This document shows positions 41,132 through 52,941 of a DNA stretch of 64,000 nt, piece by piece. The position numbers and the translations under genes were made by a program. The notes under the pieces are model-generated. The model did not search any database and had not been told where the DNA came from. It saw nothing but the letters and a program-made list of their open reading frames with translations. The stretch's first letter is position 1. Every line of letters starts with the position of its first letter. This DNA is from Straminergon stramineum (Eukaryota > Streptophyta > Bryopsida > Hypnales > Calliergonaceae), in the NCBI GenBank assembly GCA_963920665.1, contig OY987271.1:9985350-10049349 (forward strand), read 5' to 3'.

Positions 41132-41554
41132 AGGGTGGTGGTCATCGTACTGACGGGTCCTCTGTCCATTGAGGGTGCTGTCTCTATTGCTGAACAGAAT
41201 GCATACTTGGAGAGCTTCAGATATCTGGTTCGATTGTTGCTGGGACGCACTGCCGTTGGTATCTGGTCAAGGATGAATACTTCAAAATTGGAAGACCTCC
41301 TTCAATTTATTCTTCCATGCGATATAGTCTCCAAGCTATTTGTTGTTCAAGGATGTGATTTACTGGACAAGTCGGATCCGCATCCTAATAGGATGGACTT
41401 CTTTAGGGAACTCTTTAGTAGGGATGCAATGCGCAATTTGCTTAGGAATCACACTGTTATGTTCATTGACATCAATCCCCTAAACATACGACAGAGGTCT
41501 ATAATACTCCCACATGTTCGTATTAGGGATATCTGCATTCCAAATATCAAATAG
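41132..41554 (+). pseudogene. Degenerate second FCP1/HAD-like exon
   Basis: After an acceptor (TTTGCAG/AGG) the frame is open for about 140 codons to TAG at 41552-41554. It aligns in layout with the HAD-like protein just upstream: VVIVLTGPL where the other has VVIDLNGLL, VGIWSRMNTSKLEDLL where the other has IIFWSSALEKNMLPLL, and VMFIDINPL where the other has VLLIDDSP. The motif I nucleophile Asp is replaced by Val and the second Asp of motif IV by Ile, so catalysis is not expected. No upstream start exon was identified. It is probably a diverged duplicate of 39829-40461, either a decayed copy or a non-catalytic protein. Confidence 0.55.
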
Positions 41555-41660
41555 ACTAGCTTTAGAACTCTAAGCAATGGAAGGCACAGGCCTATTCGTT
41601 TGTGTCTCAAAGTGAATAAATATGGGTGAATCTTCTTTACTTCAGTAGATAAATGTCTTT

Positions 41661-42100
41661 GTGTGTGAACTTGTGAAACAAAGTGGAAGGGGTGGCTATC
41701 CAAAGATCTCCAGATCTCCCATTCCGAAGTTCTATTTTGGAATTCTCTTTGTGTGTGAACTTGTGAAACAAAGTGGAGGGGATGGCTATCCGAAGATCTC
41801 CAGATCTCCCATTCCCAAGTTCTATTTTGGAATTCTCTTTGAATGTAAACTTGTGAAACAAAGTGGAGGGGGTGGCTATCCGAAGATCTCCAGATCTCCC
41901 ATTCCCAAGTTCTATTTTAGAATTCTCTTTGTGTGTGAACTTGTGAAAGAATGTTGAGGGGATAGCTATCTGAAGATCTCCAGATCTCTCATTCCCAAGT
42001 TTAGTTCTGGAATTCTCTTTTGTGTATGAACTTGTGGAAGAAAGTTGAGGGATGGCATTTGAAGATCTCCAGATGTCTAATTTCAAATTTAAGTATTGGA
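41661..42100. repeat. Right subterminal array, 90-bp period, with palindrome cores
   Basis: About five units with cores at about 41701, 41791, 41881, 41971 and 42061. Each contains GAAGATCTCCAGATCTCCCA or a variant, within a unit that includes TGTGTGTGAACTTGTGAAA and GGAATTCTCTTTG. The core keeps AGATCTCCAGAT but the left half has changed. ORFs on both strands here are repeat translations. A further degraded site lies at about 42229. Confidence 0.9.
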
Positions 42101-42422
42101 AGTCCGATGTTTGATGGAGGAACTGAATGCCTCTACATCATCATGTAGATGTTTTAGAATATGAATGCTCATTGCTTACATACAATCTACAGTTTTTAAG
42201 AGCTAATTTTTGTTATTCTTTTATGTGAAGATATCTCTAGATGGATTGGTCAATCTTCATGCTTGCATTGCTAAAATATGTTATCTCATAAAGCTCTTAG
42301 TATATTTATAGGCTCTATCAAATAGAGTCCTTCCTACATCAAACATCATTGTGGTCTCAAATGCATCATAATGTATATAGCTTTCATCTGGAGATTTCTC
42401 GACAAAAAGTCCGGAATTCCCC

Positions 42423-42452
42423 CCAAAGTCCAAAAGTAGTTAAATGTGGCAT
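42423..42452 (-). repeat. Right terminal inverted repeat of the large element
   Basis: Reverse complement begins ATGCCACATTTAACTACTT and matches 18702-18731 with one mismatch in 30. GTGA follows directly at 42453-42456. Confidence 0.85.
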
Positions 42453-42456
42453 GTGA
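42453..42456. repeat. Candidate target-site duplication GTGA, right
   Basis: Matches 18698-18701 on the other side of the element. The short length makes a chance match possible. Confidence 0.5.
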
Positions 42457-45400
42457 AAGTTTTTGCAAAAGTTTTTCATTTTCTATTTCTTGAGGTGGAA
42501 ACACAAAAAGATTCTTTGAGACACTTGCAATAGTCAAAGTGACTCATGAAGACTTGTTCTATACATGGGGCCCCTTAGAAATCACTTATGGCCAAAATCC
42601 AAAAGCTACCACCGTAGAAAAGATTTTTCTTATTTGCATCATTTCATGGTATAATGTCTTTTCTACGTTAGTATTGACAAGTCATGAGTTTTGAAAATGA
42701 ACATCTCTAAACAACAAGGCTTAAATTATAAGAAGTTATTTTAAGTTGTCTTCAAAGAAAAGGGGGTTTAGAAATTTGCTCCACCTACCAAAAGAAAATG
42801 CATGTACCTATTCTATGATTAAAGATGATCAATTTTGAGAAATTAAAATTCATAATTGGAATTAAAGATTACAACTATAGGAAGGGTCAAGAAATACCAA
42901 TTATCCATTCTAAAATAGGAAGTAGGTTAACCCCTAAAGGACCAAGGCCTTTTTTCTGCGAAATAACACTCAAAACTGCCATTTTTAGAGCAAAGAGTAA
43001 AAAAACTCGAAATTTTTATTTTTTGCATATCTAACCATAGGATCTTACACCTAACTAGTATGAAAATGTGTGGGAAAAATTTCAGAAATTTTGACTTCAT
43101 AGATTGCAAGATATCTGCGTTTAAAGTGAAGAAAACAAGTTTTTCTACACATTGTGGGACTAGGTTATTTGACTTTAAACCTTCTTAACTTAAATATTTT
43201 GCACTACAGAGTTTTGAGCTTTAAATCTTTATTGTGGAGAATTGAGTTGAGAGTCTACGAAAAAAAATAAATACAAAAAAAATTAATTTTGATTCTTTAA
43301 AAAATTGTTACGTAGAAGTAGATACAAGATAGAAGGAAAATCCAAATTATTAATATCTCTAATATGGAATTAAAATGCACTAATTCCAATGGTGAGATTG
43401 TTCTAGAAGGCAAATGAAACAATATGGACCTTTTTTTTTTAAATTGTAAAAGTTGCATTCAGAAATGAATCCTATGGGTTATTTTTTCAGGAAGATGCTT
43501 TAAGTACCCGAAAAACAAGATTGTCTATAACTTTCTCATAACAAATCCAAACAATGGAATGAATTCAAAGCTTTCCATGTAGACAAAAATACAATATATA
43601 AGGAAAATAAAATAAAAAATAAAAAAATTCAAATTTTTGAATTTTTTTTTACTGCCCCCTCTCTCCTATTTTGAGCTTATTTGGGCATAGCTTTTGTTCC
43701 CAGGCACCAAATGAAAAAATAATATATTCCCATGAAGATGATCAATTTTTCTATCTTTGTAAAAAGTTTCAAAAAATCAGGAAAAAAATTGAGACTGTAG
43801 GTACCTGCCCAAAATCTCATTTGTCCCTTGAAGGGACAATGGTTATGTAGGGGTTAATACAATTATTTATACAAGGTGGAAGGACTATTTCCTTCCACTT
43901 CAAATGCATTTAGCACAATTGTGGTAGGAAAGGCAATAAAAACTTGGTAATTTTGAAGCAAAGTTATTATGTTTTGGGAAGAATCTAGATGCAACGTTTT
44001 TATGTATGACAAGATTTAGTAGTTACATTGATAAAGAAAAGACAATTTGTTTTAAGCATACTTGAATGGACTTCATCCATTTTGAATAGGACTATTAAAG
44101 AAAACATTCATCTCCCACAAATTGGATGGAAATCAACTCTCTTAGGGTTTAACCCCTAAAAGACCAACATGTTTAAAATCCCAAATTGCTTCAAAATACT
44201 CATCCCCAAAGCAAGGGCGAAATCTTCCTAGATATTTATTTTTTAACAAATTCAACCATAGTTTATTAACCTTTGGTTAATTTATTCAAATACACTCTCC
44301 CAAAATTTTAGAATGAATACCTCCACCAATTGCAAGTTCAATGTGCCTAAACTTCAAAATGTTTGTTTGTCTAGCCCTTCCCAAAGATGAAGTTTTGACT
44401 TTCAACATTTTTAGAAAAAACTACATATATCCTACAACTTTTGCATTTAGCCAATATATTGGAAAATGGATTGAAAACATATATAAAAATTTTAACCCAA
44501 AAAAATTTCATATTCATCTTTAAAAAATTATAAAGTGGAAGGTGGTACTAAATGAAAGAATACACTAATCTACTAATACCTTTATTAGAAATGGAAAATT
44601 CTTAATCTCAATTGAGAGAGTATTCTAATAGACAATTTCTATCCTTTATTTTTACTTTTATTTGAAAATTTTCGAAATTGAAAACAGAAGACGACTTTTT
44701 CTACCTTCATTGCCCATGAAGTAAAACTCCTCATATTTTTTTACCTCATTATTCAAATTAAATGGTTTAAATGTGTTTAAATAGATATCAATTTACACAA
44801 TTCCAAAAAAAATTACTATTATTTTATAAAATATTTTTTGCTGCCCATTTTGACATTGAAATAAAAAAAAGTCCTAAAAACTTTTGCAATATTTAATGGA
44901 ATGACATGAACTTTATATGTTTTCTCTACCTTTATTGCCCACAAAGTATAACTCCTCATATTTTTTACCTCATTATTCAAATTAAATGGTATAAATGTGT
45001 TGAAATAAACATCAATTTACACAATTCCAAAAAATACTATTATTTTATAAAATATTTTTTGCTACCCATTTTGACATCGAAATCGAAAAAAGTCCTGAAA
45101 ACTTTTGCAATATTTATTAGAATGACATGAAACAAAGCTTCATTTGTAGATTATGATTAGTAGCATCTATCCTAAAGATTTTATCCAAAAATCTAGAATC
45201 ATGAAGTCAATAGAGGCTACTTGAGTTCTAATAAAGCCCAAAGTGGATTCCTTGGTCCTTAAGTTTAGGGGTTAATCTTGGTGTTGTTATTCAATGGGGT
45301 GTAGGTAGTGGCTATTAATTGCAATGTACCTAATTTAGAGCATGTGCATGTGTAAGGTACAAGCATCTTTCATGCCACCAAAAAATTGGCTCAACAAAAA

Positions 45401-47741
45401 TATAATAATGAATGTCTAAAACAAGGTCTAAAATATACATCTTTGGAACATAGGACTCTTAGATCAATTTGGTGTACACTTGTAATTCACTTTTAGAAAT
45501 ATTCATAGTTTATTCACACAATTGAAATATCCTTTTAGTCCCACCTTATTTTTTGAAACAAATGTATTTGATAAGCTAGTTTTCTTTCATAGACTAATTA
45601 CACTTTTAAATTTTCAATGAAATCAAGTGTTCCTAATGTGAAATTTTGGAAGATGCAAACAAAGATAATTCCTTATTTCACCTTGTTCTCCCACCGTATC
45701 TTATAAAAATGAATATCAATATACATATCAATTGCAAAGTCAAGACTTCCATCAAATTAAGAATTGCATCCTTACAAAGTCAAGAATTGAATGTAGACAC
45801 TAAGAGATAAAGTGGTTTGAAGATGGGTAAAGGGTGATTTTGTTTCTATGAAAACAATTTTTTTGATTGTCAAATAATATTAACAAAACCTAGATAATTT
45901 AATGATAGGAACAATATTCAAATTTATATTTGGAGCATTTAGATCTAAATCTCTTACAAGAAAAATTCTTACATTTCCAAATTTTGAATGAGAGGTGTGC
46001 AATTCATATATGAACCTCCCTTGAATTCTCTTCGCTCTATGAAATAAAAAAAATTGTAGGAGTGCAAGGAAATATCATCAATATCAAAAGAAGTTGGTGT
46101 TATTTTCTTGCAACTAGTATATCCCACTCATGTAATTCATTGTACAAACATTTAACTAATTGTAAGTATCCTAGTGAACAAAAACAAAAACTGACCACCA
46201 ATTATTGACTTAATCATGGATCAAAGACTACACATCAACTTCTCAATTTTAAAAGTCCGATTTCTGTTAACAACTCATTGTCACAAATGAGTGTTCATAT
46301 ATGAAAATGTCAACCATGCATAGATGAACAAATGTTTTTAACCCAATATTGTTTGATAATCTCTTAATGAGAGATGTAGATTGTGAAGGCAAAATCTAGA
46401 TTGCAAAACTTTAAGATAGTGGGACCTTCTTTGGTTGCCAAATATGCTAAATGATTGTAAAATTCATGTCAATATGAGTTTGCATAGATATTTGTAATTC
46501 ATGATGTGCTTTACTTAGTCACAAAATGATGATCAAACCTTTACTACAACAACAATGAGAATAAATTGCACATTGGACAAGAAAAATTGCTATTAAAAAA
46601 AATCATCAAACCTTTCAAAATTCACTCATTTAGAAGGGGCAAAGAGAATTTTAAGGTAGATTCTTGCATTAATTATGAGTTATTTTAAGCCGAGGGATGA
46701 AAATCATATTTTTGCATTAGTGAAAATGATTTATGCAATTTTTCAAAAGGCTTGATCTCTTGTAAAGACTATCTTTTTCAATCAACAAATTAATGTAATA
46801 ATGATGGATTTTCTTTTGATTCAAAATACTAGGAGACTTTTCAATTTTTAGTAGCAAGGCTTTTTTTTGGCTTCTTGGTGCTAGTTTGCTATAGCCCCTA
46901 ACTTATGGCCAATTGACAGTTCAAAAAATTTGCATGAGAAGTAGCCCTTGTCACCACATTGTAGATGATGCTAAGTCTTTGGTGTTAGGTCGGTTGCTAC
47001 ATATCTCATGGATCCCTCATGTCCGTATTGCTAGTGGGATTTGGGTCTTGCCCCCTTGGTGTGTGATTATCGCCCACTCTTCTTTGTATTTGTTCCCACC
47101 TCCTACACCCCAACAAATCTTCTCGCCATTATAGCTTCCGTGGGTATGCATTTATTGCCTGCCGCTCTGCCTATGAATTACAAAGTGTCACCGCAATGTT
47201 GGAAGAGTTGCAATTAATTTTCCAATTGATGGTGAGAGTGGGGTTTAGTGTTTGCCATTACTTATCAAAGAGTGGGGACTGCAGTTGCTTCAATTTTTCA
47301 ATTTTTGTCTATTTAGCCTTGCTTGTGTGAACAAGGTATAGAACTAGCCTAATTCCCCTTGGAGGATGATAAATAGACAAATATTTCATATGAAAGACTA
47401 ATAGGCACTTAGAAAGATTTGAATAGGTTTAATAGGCTAGGATTCCAAGTAAGTCAAATAGATGGATGCACATTTTCAGTGAACTGTTGCATACTTTCTT
47501 TTTGTCTTTTTGAGACTATATGTCTAAATGTCGAATAGCTCTCACACATTCTCACTTTTGTGTCCAAAGTCAAATACTCATGCATCAATTTTTGCTTAAA
47601 CAATTTGTTGCCATTACTATTAATATATATTGTATATTGTTCAAATTGTCTATGTGGCAATTTCTCTAGTGAATCCATCCTCACGGGTAGTGAGCTTGGT
47701 GTACTAAGTATAATCGATTGTGTAAGTTGCTGGGAGGTTAT
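42457..47741. other. AT-rich intergenic DNA, no gene recognised
   Basis: Only short ORFs without a recognisable family. It contains the 225-bp tandem duplication at 44697-45134 and many A or T runs. It ends at the copia insertion site. Confidence 0.5.
44697..45134. repeat. Tandem duplication, two units of about 215 bp, period 225 bp
   Basis: Unit 1 (44697-44912) and unit 2 (44922-45134) share ACTCCTCATATTTTTT, CCTCATTATTCAAATTAAAT, ATCAATTTACACAATTCCA, TATTATTTTATAAAATATTT and CTTTTGCAATATTTA. They differ by scattered substitutions and small indels. No coding role is apparent. Confidence 0.85.
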
Positions 47742-47986
47742 TGTTGAAGAACATGTACATACTAGTGTAGATAGTGTACATTCAACCCTAGGAGTAGTAT
47801 TAGACTCTTAGTTAGACTTAGAGTGCATTGGGTATTGCTTGTAGTCAAAGGCAGCCCAAGGTAGTTAGTTATTCCACATGGTTTGCGGATAACTAGTGAA
47901 AGGCCTTTAGCTTATGTTCAGCCCACTCATAGGTCATGGTATCTTCTACCATCTAAGTAAAGCCTTTCTCCATTCAAAACTCAATA
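47742..47986 (+). repeat. 5' LTR of the copia element
   Basis: Begins TGTTGAAGAACATGTACATA and ends TCAATA. Differences from the 3' LTR are TCAACCC versus TCAGCCC and CATAGGTCAT versus CATGGATCAT. Confidence 0.9.
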
Positions 47987-48358
47987 GGTTATGGGCCCAC
48001 ACACTTGGTGTTGCACATGAGGGAGAGATTCAAGTCATTTGGAGAAGTTATTGGAGCTTGGAGGAGCATATTGAATTTAGGTTCTTTGTCACCTACAAAC
48101 CATATGGTGTGAGTAATTTTTCCAAAAAAAAGAAAAAAAAAGTCTTTGAAGTGCATCTTTTGTTTTGAGCTTTTGTTGGCTGGTTTGTGAGGTTTGGAGT
48201 CCATTTTTGAGTGTGAGATTGCTCATGGTTGTAATCGGACCTAGTTAGGGCTGGTTGCATGCTCCTTGTTTGAGTTTGTGCTTGCAAGTGTACATTGGCA
48301 GCCCATTGGGGCTCATTGTGCACTTGGGTACATTGGTGATTTTCATTGTGACAATTGC

Positions 48359-49455
48359 TGTCACGACCCTCATCAAGAGGCGTGCCCGGCCACCTTGGTG
48401 AGCAAGGGGGACGTTGGAGGTGACTCCCCAAGCCTTGCAAGAGATGAGGTGAGGGGGACTAGGGGTCCCGAGCGATCAGAGCAATGTAGCGCTCTGATCC
48501 GGACGAATTTGGGGGCGAATCGCACATTCCTGGAAAGCTTGTGAGAAGACGCGTCCATGGGTCCAAAGAACGCGAGAATCCGAATGGGGAGTCAAAAGAT
48601 ATGGCTCCTCAAGGTTGGCAGCGTCCCGACCGCGTCCCGAGGCATAGGAACGTGGGAAACAAGGTTTGGGAGGATTCCTTAGAGCCAAATAGGGCATGAC
48701 GCATATCATTGGAAAGCTAAGGAGACAATCTTTCTATAATGATAAGGCTCATGAATAGATGAGCTATGAGCTAAAAGTTATGGGCATCCAAAGAGGGTGG
48801 AGTCCCGGAGAACTACACCTCTCGGGTGACTCGTACCTTTGGAGGGCCATAACTTCCTCAATACTTGTCTTATTGGGTAAATTGAATAGTGCACGGTGAT
48901 CTACGGAAAATGTAAATCACGAAAATGGGCTCGCACTTGGGATTTGGAGCTCGGAGCTAAAAGTCATCCCGATGGAAAGATCGGGAGTCTTTTAGAGGTC
49001 CGATTTGGGGGATACCACTTGGAAATGGGTGGTCTTCCAAGATGGGGTGCATCTTGGGGGTTCCCGGTGACCTCTAGTATGGGGAGGGCTGCCGAATCCC
49101 GCAAAGAGTACTATGAGGAGGGGTGGTCTCCCTCCTCACTCCCGGATGGTGCCATGGTGAGCCTAAGTGGCCCCAGGTGGTGAGGCTAGTGTTTGAGCCT
49201 CACCACCACTTGTGTGTTACCGTGGAGTGCTTGTACACTCCTTGATACCGGTTGGGTGGTGTCCCACTCCACACTAGGTCATGGTGTAAGTCTTGTTTGG
49301 TGAGTCCCGATTAGTGAGTCCCGAAATGAGTTGGGTTGGGCCTAGTGGGGAGTTGGGTCCCATTCAAGGGCGGTTAGTACCGGTGGAAGTAGTGCCTCAC
49401 CGAGTGCTTGGACATCAATGGAAGTTCCGCCCCATGTCATCAAATGACATGCCCG
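48359..49455 (+). repeat. LTR-like block inside the copia leader, related to 1-1084
   Basis: Begins TGTCACGACCCTCATC and runs through to CATCAAATGACATGCCCGG. It is an inverted relative of 1-1084. Either it is a solo LTR or fragment of another retroelement captured in this copia leader, or it is part of the family's own leader. The right boundary is uncertain. ORFs in it are short and overlap on both strands. Confidence 0.6.
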
Positions 49456-50308
49456 GTGTCTTATGGGAGTTAAGTGTTGGAATGGAAGGATTAGGAGTCA
49501 CAGAGGAATGGGGAACCCCGTGACTTGAGTTGGAACCTAACATTGTGGGTGCGTGGCATGTGCAGTGTTAGGAGAGTGTGAACCTTGGTGGCACTAAAGT
49601 GTTAAGTACTTGGAAAGTGAGCTTAAGGTGGTAAGTGTCACTAAGGGGCGCGACAATTGCAATCTTGTGAGAGTCCTTTGTGAGGCTTGGTAGGATTTGT
49701 GGGTTGCATGAGGCGTTTCCCATGCATTGAAGGCTGAGTGGTGCCCTTGAGAGTGAGTGAGATGAATTTCTAAATCCAAGAGGGCTAGTTTGTGCCCTTA
49801 TGAGTGTGTGAGACCAAGTAGTAGACTTTGTGAAGCAAGAGGGCTATTTTGTGCCCTTGTGAATGAGTGAGACCTTATAGTGGACATTGTAGACTCAAGA
49901 GGGTTGATTTGTGTCATTGGGAGGGAGTGACACCCAATTCCGGTTCTTGAGTGGCTTGGTGAGCCAAGTTGGGCTATGGGAGGCCATTGGTTGTCTATGA
50001 GGTGCTCATTGTAAGTGGGAGCTTCCATCTAGGGCTGATTGGAAGTCTTGAGATCTTTGGAGTGTGGAGTATCCAATTTGTGAGGGAAATTGTGAGTTTC
50101 CTTGTGGTTTTGAAGTAATACCAGCCCATGACGAGAATGTGGCGGTTGTCAGCTTTATAAGGGTTTGAATTGGTGTGGAGAGGAAGTGTTGTTCTTGTGA
50201 GGAGTGGTTTGGCATTCTTAGGGTGGGAAGGATCTTGGAAGGTCCTTGTAAGGGCTGATTGGTGCCATTTCAGCCCAATTCGCCCCAACAGAGTGTTGGG
50301 AGGCTGAA

Positions 50309-52941
50309 TTGAGCTTGGAGACACTTGGGGTGTTGCCAACAAGTGGGAGGTGCTTCAACATGGAATTTGTCACCTCACACTTGATGCATGAGATGACCAA
50401 GTGCAAGGAGAATGAGGCCCAAGGGGAGGGATCAACCCTTGTCTCAAGACATGGCAAGGGAGGCAACACCAAGGCATTCAAGGAGACAAGGATGTGCTTC
50501 AATTGTGGCAAATCAAGCCACATTGCTAAGCATTGCAAGGGCAGCCAAGCCAAAGACAAGGAGAGTGCACACCAAGCCTTCAAAGAGGAAGAGGAAGAGG
50601 ACTTTGCCTTTGCCACCTATGGAGGAGGGGAGAAGGCCAACATGTTCACTTGGATTGTAGATTTGTGGGCCACTCAACACATGAATAGCCATCGAGATGC
50701 CTTCCACACCTATCAACCCATTTCGGAGAAGAGAATTTATTTGGGAGACAATGGCATGGTGGAGGCCCTTGGCATAGGGGAGATCCTTGTGGAGGTGCAA
50801 GTGGAGGGGAAGATCAAGAGGATTCAGATCCAAAAGGCCCTCCATGTCCCCAAGTTGCATGCCAACTTGATTTTAGTGAGCCAATTGTCTTTGGGAGGTT
50901 TGAAAGTGCATTTCAGTATGGTGGTGTGTGTGGTGAGAGCACCTAGTAGAACTTTGATTGCATCAGCCCCTCGTGAGGGCAACTTGTACAAACTCCACTT
51001 CACCAAGGTGAATGGCACTTCCTTGGCTTGTGTGGCCCAAGGATCAACTCATGAAGACCTTGTGGGGCTTTGGCATAGGAGGCTTGGGCACTTGAATGTG
51101 AAGAGCATGAAGAGCCTCCAACACATTGTGAAGGGGTTGAACCTCTCTTCTTGCAAGCATGATTGGAGTTCTATGGTGTGCAAGGGGTGCATTGAGGGGA
51201 AACAAGCAAGGCAACCCTTCCCCAAGGATGGGGCAACGCAGGCTAGCAAGCCCTTGGAGCTTATGCATTCCGATGTGTGCGGGCCGATGAAGACCACATC
51301 CATAGGAGGAGCAAGGTATTTTGTGACTTTCATTGATGATTTCTCACGCAAGATTTGGGTGTACATGCTAAAGTGCAAGAGTGAGGTGTTTGGGCGTTTT
51401 GAGACTTGGAAGGCCCTTGTGGAGGCCCAATCTAAGTGCAAGGTGAAGGTGCTGCGGTCGGATAATGGAGGAGAGTAAGTGTCCAAGGCCTTTGAGACCT
51501 TTTTGAAGGCCCATGGGATTGAGTACCACACTTCAGCACCTTACACTCCTCAACAAAACGGCATAGCAGAGCGTGCGAATCAAACCATTGTGGAGATGGC
51601 AAGGTCTATGATTCATGGCCAAGGGCTGAAGTATGAGCTTTGGGGGGAGGCGGTGTCCAATGCGATGTATACAAGGAACCGGTACCCCACACAAGCCTTG
51701 ACAAGCAAGACCCCCCAAGAAGCTTGGAGTGGAATCAGGCCTCATGTGTCTCACATGCGCACCTTTGGGTGTATTGCCTATGCCTTGGTGTCAAGTGCCA
51801 AGAGGACCAAGCTGAATGCCAAGGGCATCAAGTGTCTTTTCCTTGGTTATTGTGAAGGAACCAAGGCTTATAGGTTGATGTGTGTGGAGAGCAAGGCCAT
51901 CATCAAGTGTCGAGATATGACCTTTTTGGAGGATGAAGGAGCTGATTCCAAGTTCTTGGAGATGAGCCCAAGTGGGAGTAGTGGAGGACCAACCCAAATG
52001 GTGGGCACAACTCCAAGAGTGCACATAGAAGATGAAGGAGATGAAGATGAAGAGCAAGGAGCGGAAGAAGGAGAGCAAGGAGGGGGAGATGAAGACTTGG
52101 TGGAGCCCAAGAAGAAGGTGGCCACACTCGAAGTGAAGAGACTAGCAGCCCCTTCTCCAAGCACTTCACCAAGGGTGCAAGGGCATGATCAACCCTTGGA
52201 AGAGCAAGAGGAGCCCCGTTATCTAACAAGGACCCGCAAGCCCCTTGGAGATTGGTGGCTGAATCACATTCTTCCCCCACAACATGTGGAACAAGCCAAT
52301 GTGGCTTTCCTTGGAGATCCATCCACACTTGGAGAGGTGGTAGGTTGTGGAGATGCAAGCAAGTGGGAGTTGCCCTTGCAAGAGGAGTCCAAGGCCCTCA
52401 TTGCCAAGGGGACATGGGAACTTGCAGCCCTTCCTTCCAAGAGATCACGTGGGGGTTGCAAGTGGGTTTTCTCCACTAAGAGGGATGCTTTGGGGCAGAT
52501 TGTGAGGTACAAGGAAGGGTTGGTTTCTAAGGGGTTCTCCCAAGCATATCAACACATGTCCAAGTATGGCCCTAAGCATTGGGCAACAGTGAAGAAGGTG
52601 ATGAGGTACCCTCTAGGCACACTTGGATTGGAGTTGCAACTTGGAGTTGCCCATGTGATCTTGCATAGGTATTGTGATGCGAATTGGGTTGGTGATGAGG
52701 GGGATAGAAGATCCACCACTGGTTATGTATTCAAGCTTGGAGTGGGTGCGAATTCATGGAATTCCAAGAGGCAGCCCACCTTAGCTCTTTCTACAACGGA
52801 GGCTAAAGTGATTGAGCTCAAGTATGTGCCTATTCAAGCTATGGTTGTTGATGTGCTGACCAAGGGCCTTGGGAAGCCCCAACACCACAACTTGATTGAC
52901 AAGATGGGCCTTCGAGCCTTTGACCACTCTCAAAGTGGGAA
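50309..52941 (+). pseudogene. Copia gag-pol polyprotein remnant (reverse transcriptase deleted)
   Basis: In order: the end of gag with a zinc knuckle, CFNCGKSSHIAKHC (CX2CX4HX4C); a protease-like region (IVDLWATQHMNSH, where an active copia protease would normally carry a D-S/T-G triad, not seen here); GAG-pre-integrase (LWHRRLGHLNVKSM ... CKGCIEGKQ, the HHCC finger); and the integrase core SDVCGPMK, FVTFIDDFSRK, VLRSDNGGE. An in-frame TAA at 51476-51478 replaces the Tyr usually found after GGE. Integrase continues with HTSAPYTPQQNGIAERANQT and KCLFLGY. At about 52550 the frame jumps from the first RT residues (KGFSQ) straight to a pre-RNase-H segment (MSKYGPKHWATVKKVMRY), so nearly all RT is absent. 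A second deletion cuts RNase H between LALSTTEAK and ELKYVP. Most of gag is missing too. Confidence 0.9.

Larger units (their letters stand above)
18702..42452. mobile_element. Large (23.75 kb) TIR-bounded element with DUF7869-like, ParB-like and HAD-like genes
   Basis: Both ends carry a 30-bp inverted repeat (29/30 identical, beginning ATGCCACATTTAACTACTT). GTGA flanks it directly on both sides (18698-18701 and 42453-42456), a candidate 4-bp target duplication. All copies of the palindrome CATCTGGAGATCTCCAGATG in this window lie between these ends. Inside are divergent gene units: a DUF7869-like gene on the minus strand (left), and a ParB-like gene followed by HAD-like genes on the plus strand (right). 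The stretch 25.6-33.2 kb is AT-rich, nearly free of palindromes, and contains a 200-N gap, so the true size is uncertain and a nested insertion is possible. I cannot place it in a named superfamily. No polymerase, helicase, capsid or retroelement enzyme was recognised. Terminal repeats and genes are seen; mobility is inferred. Confidence 0.75.

Noticed and set aside
39829..41554. Viral origin (giant-virus insertion) of the large element
   Set aside because: No DNA polymerase, capsid, packaging ATPase or other viral hallmark was seen, and the genes have introns with plant-type splice sites.
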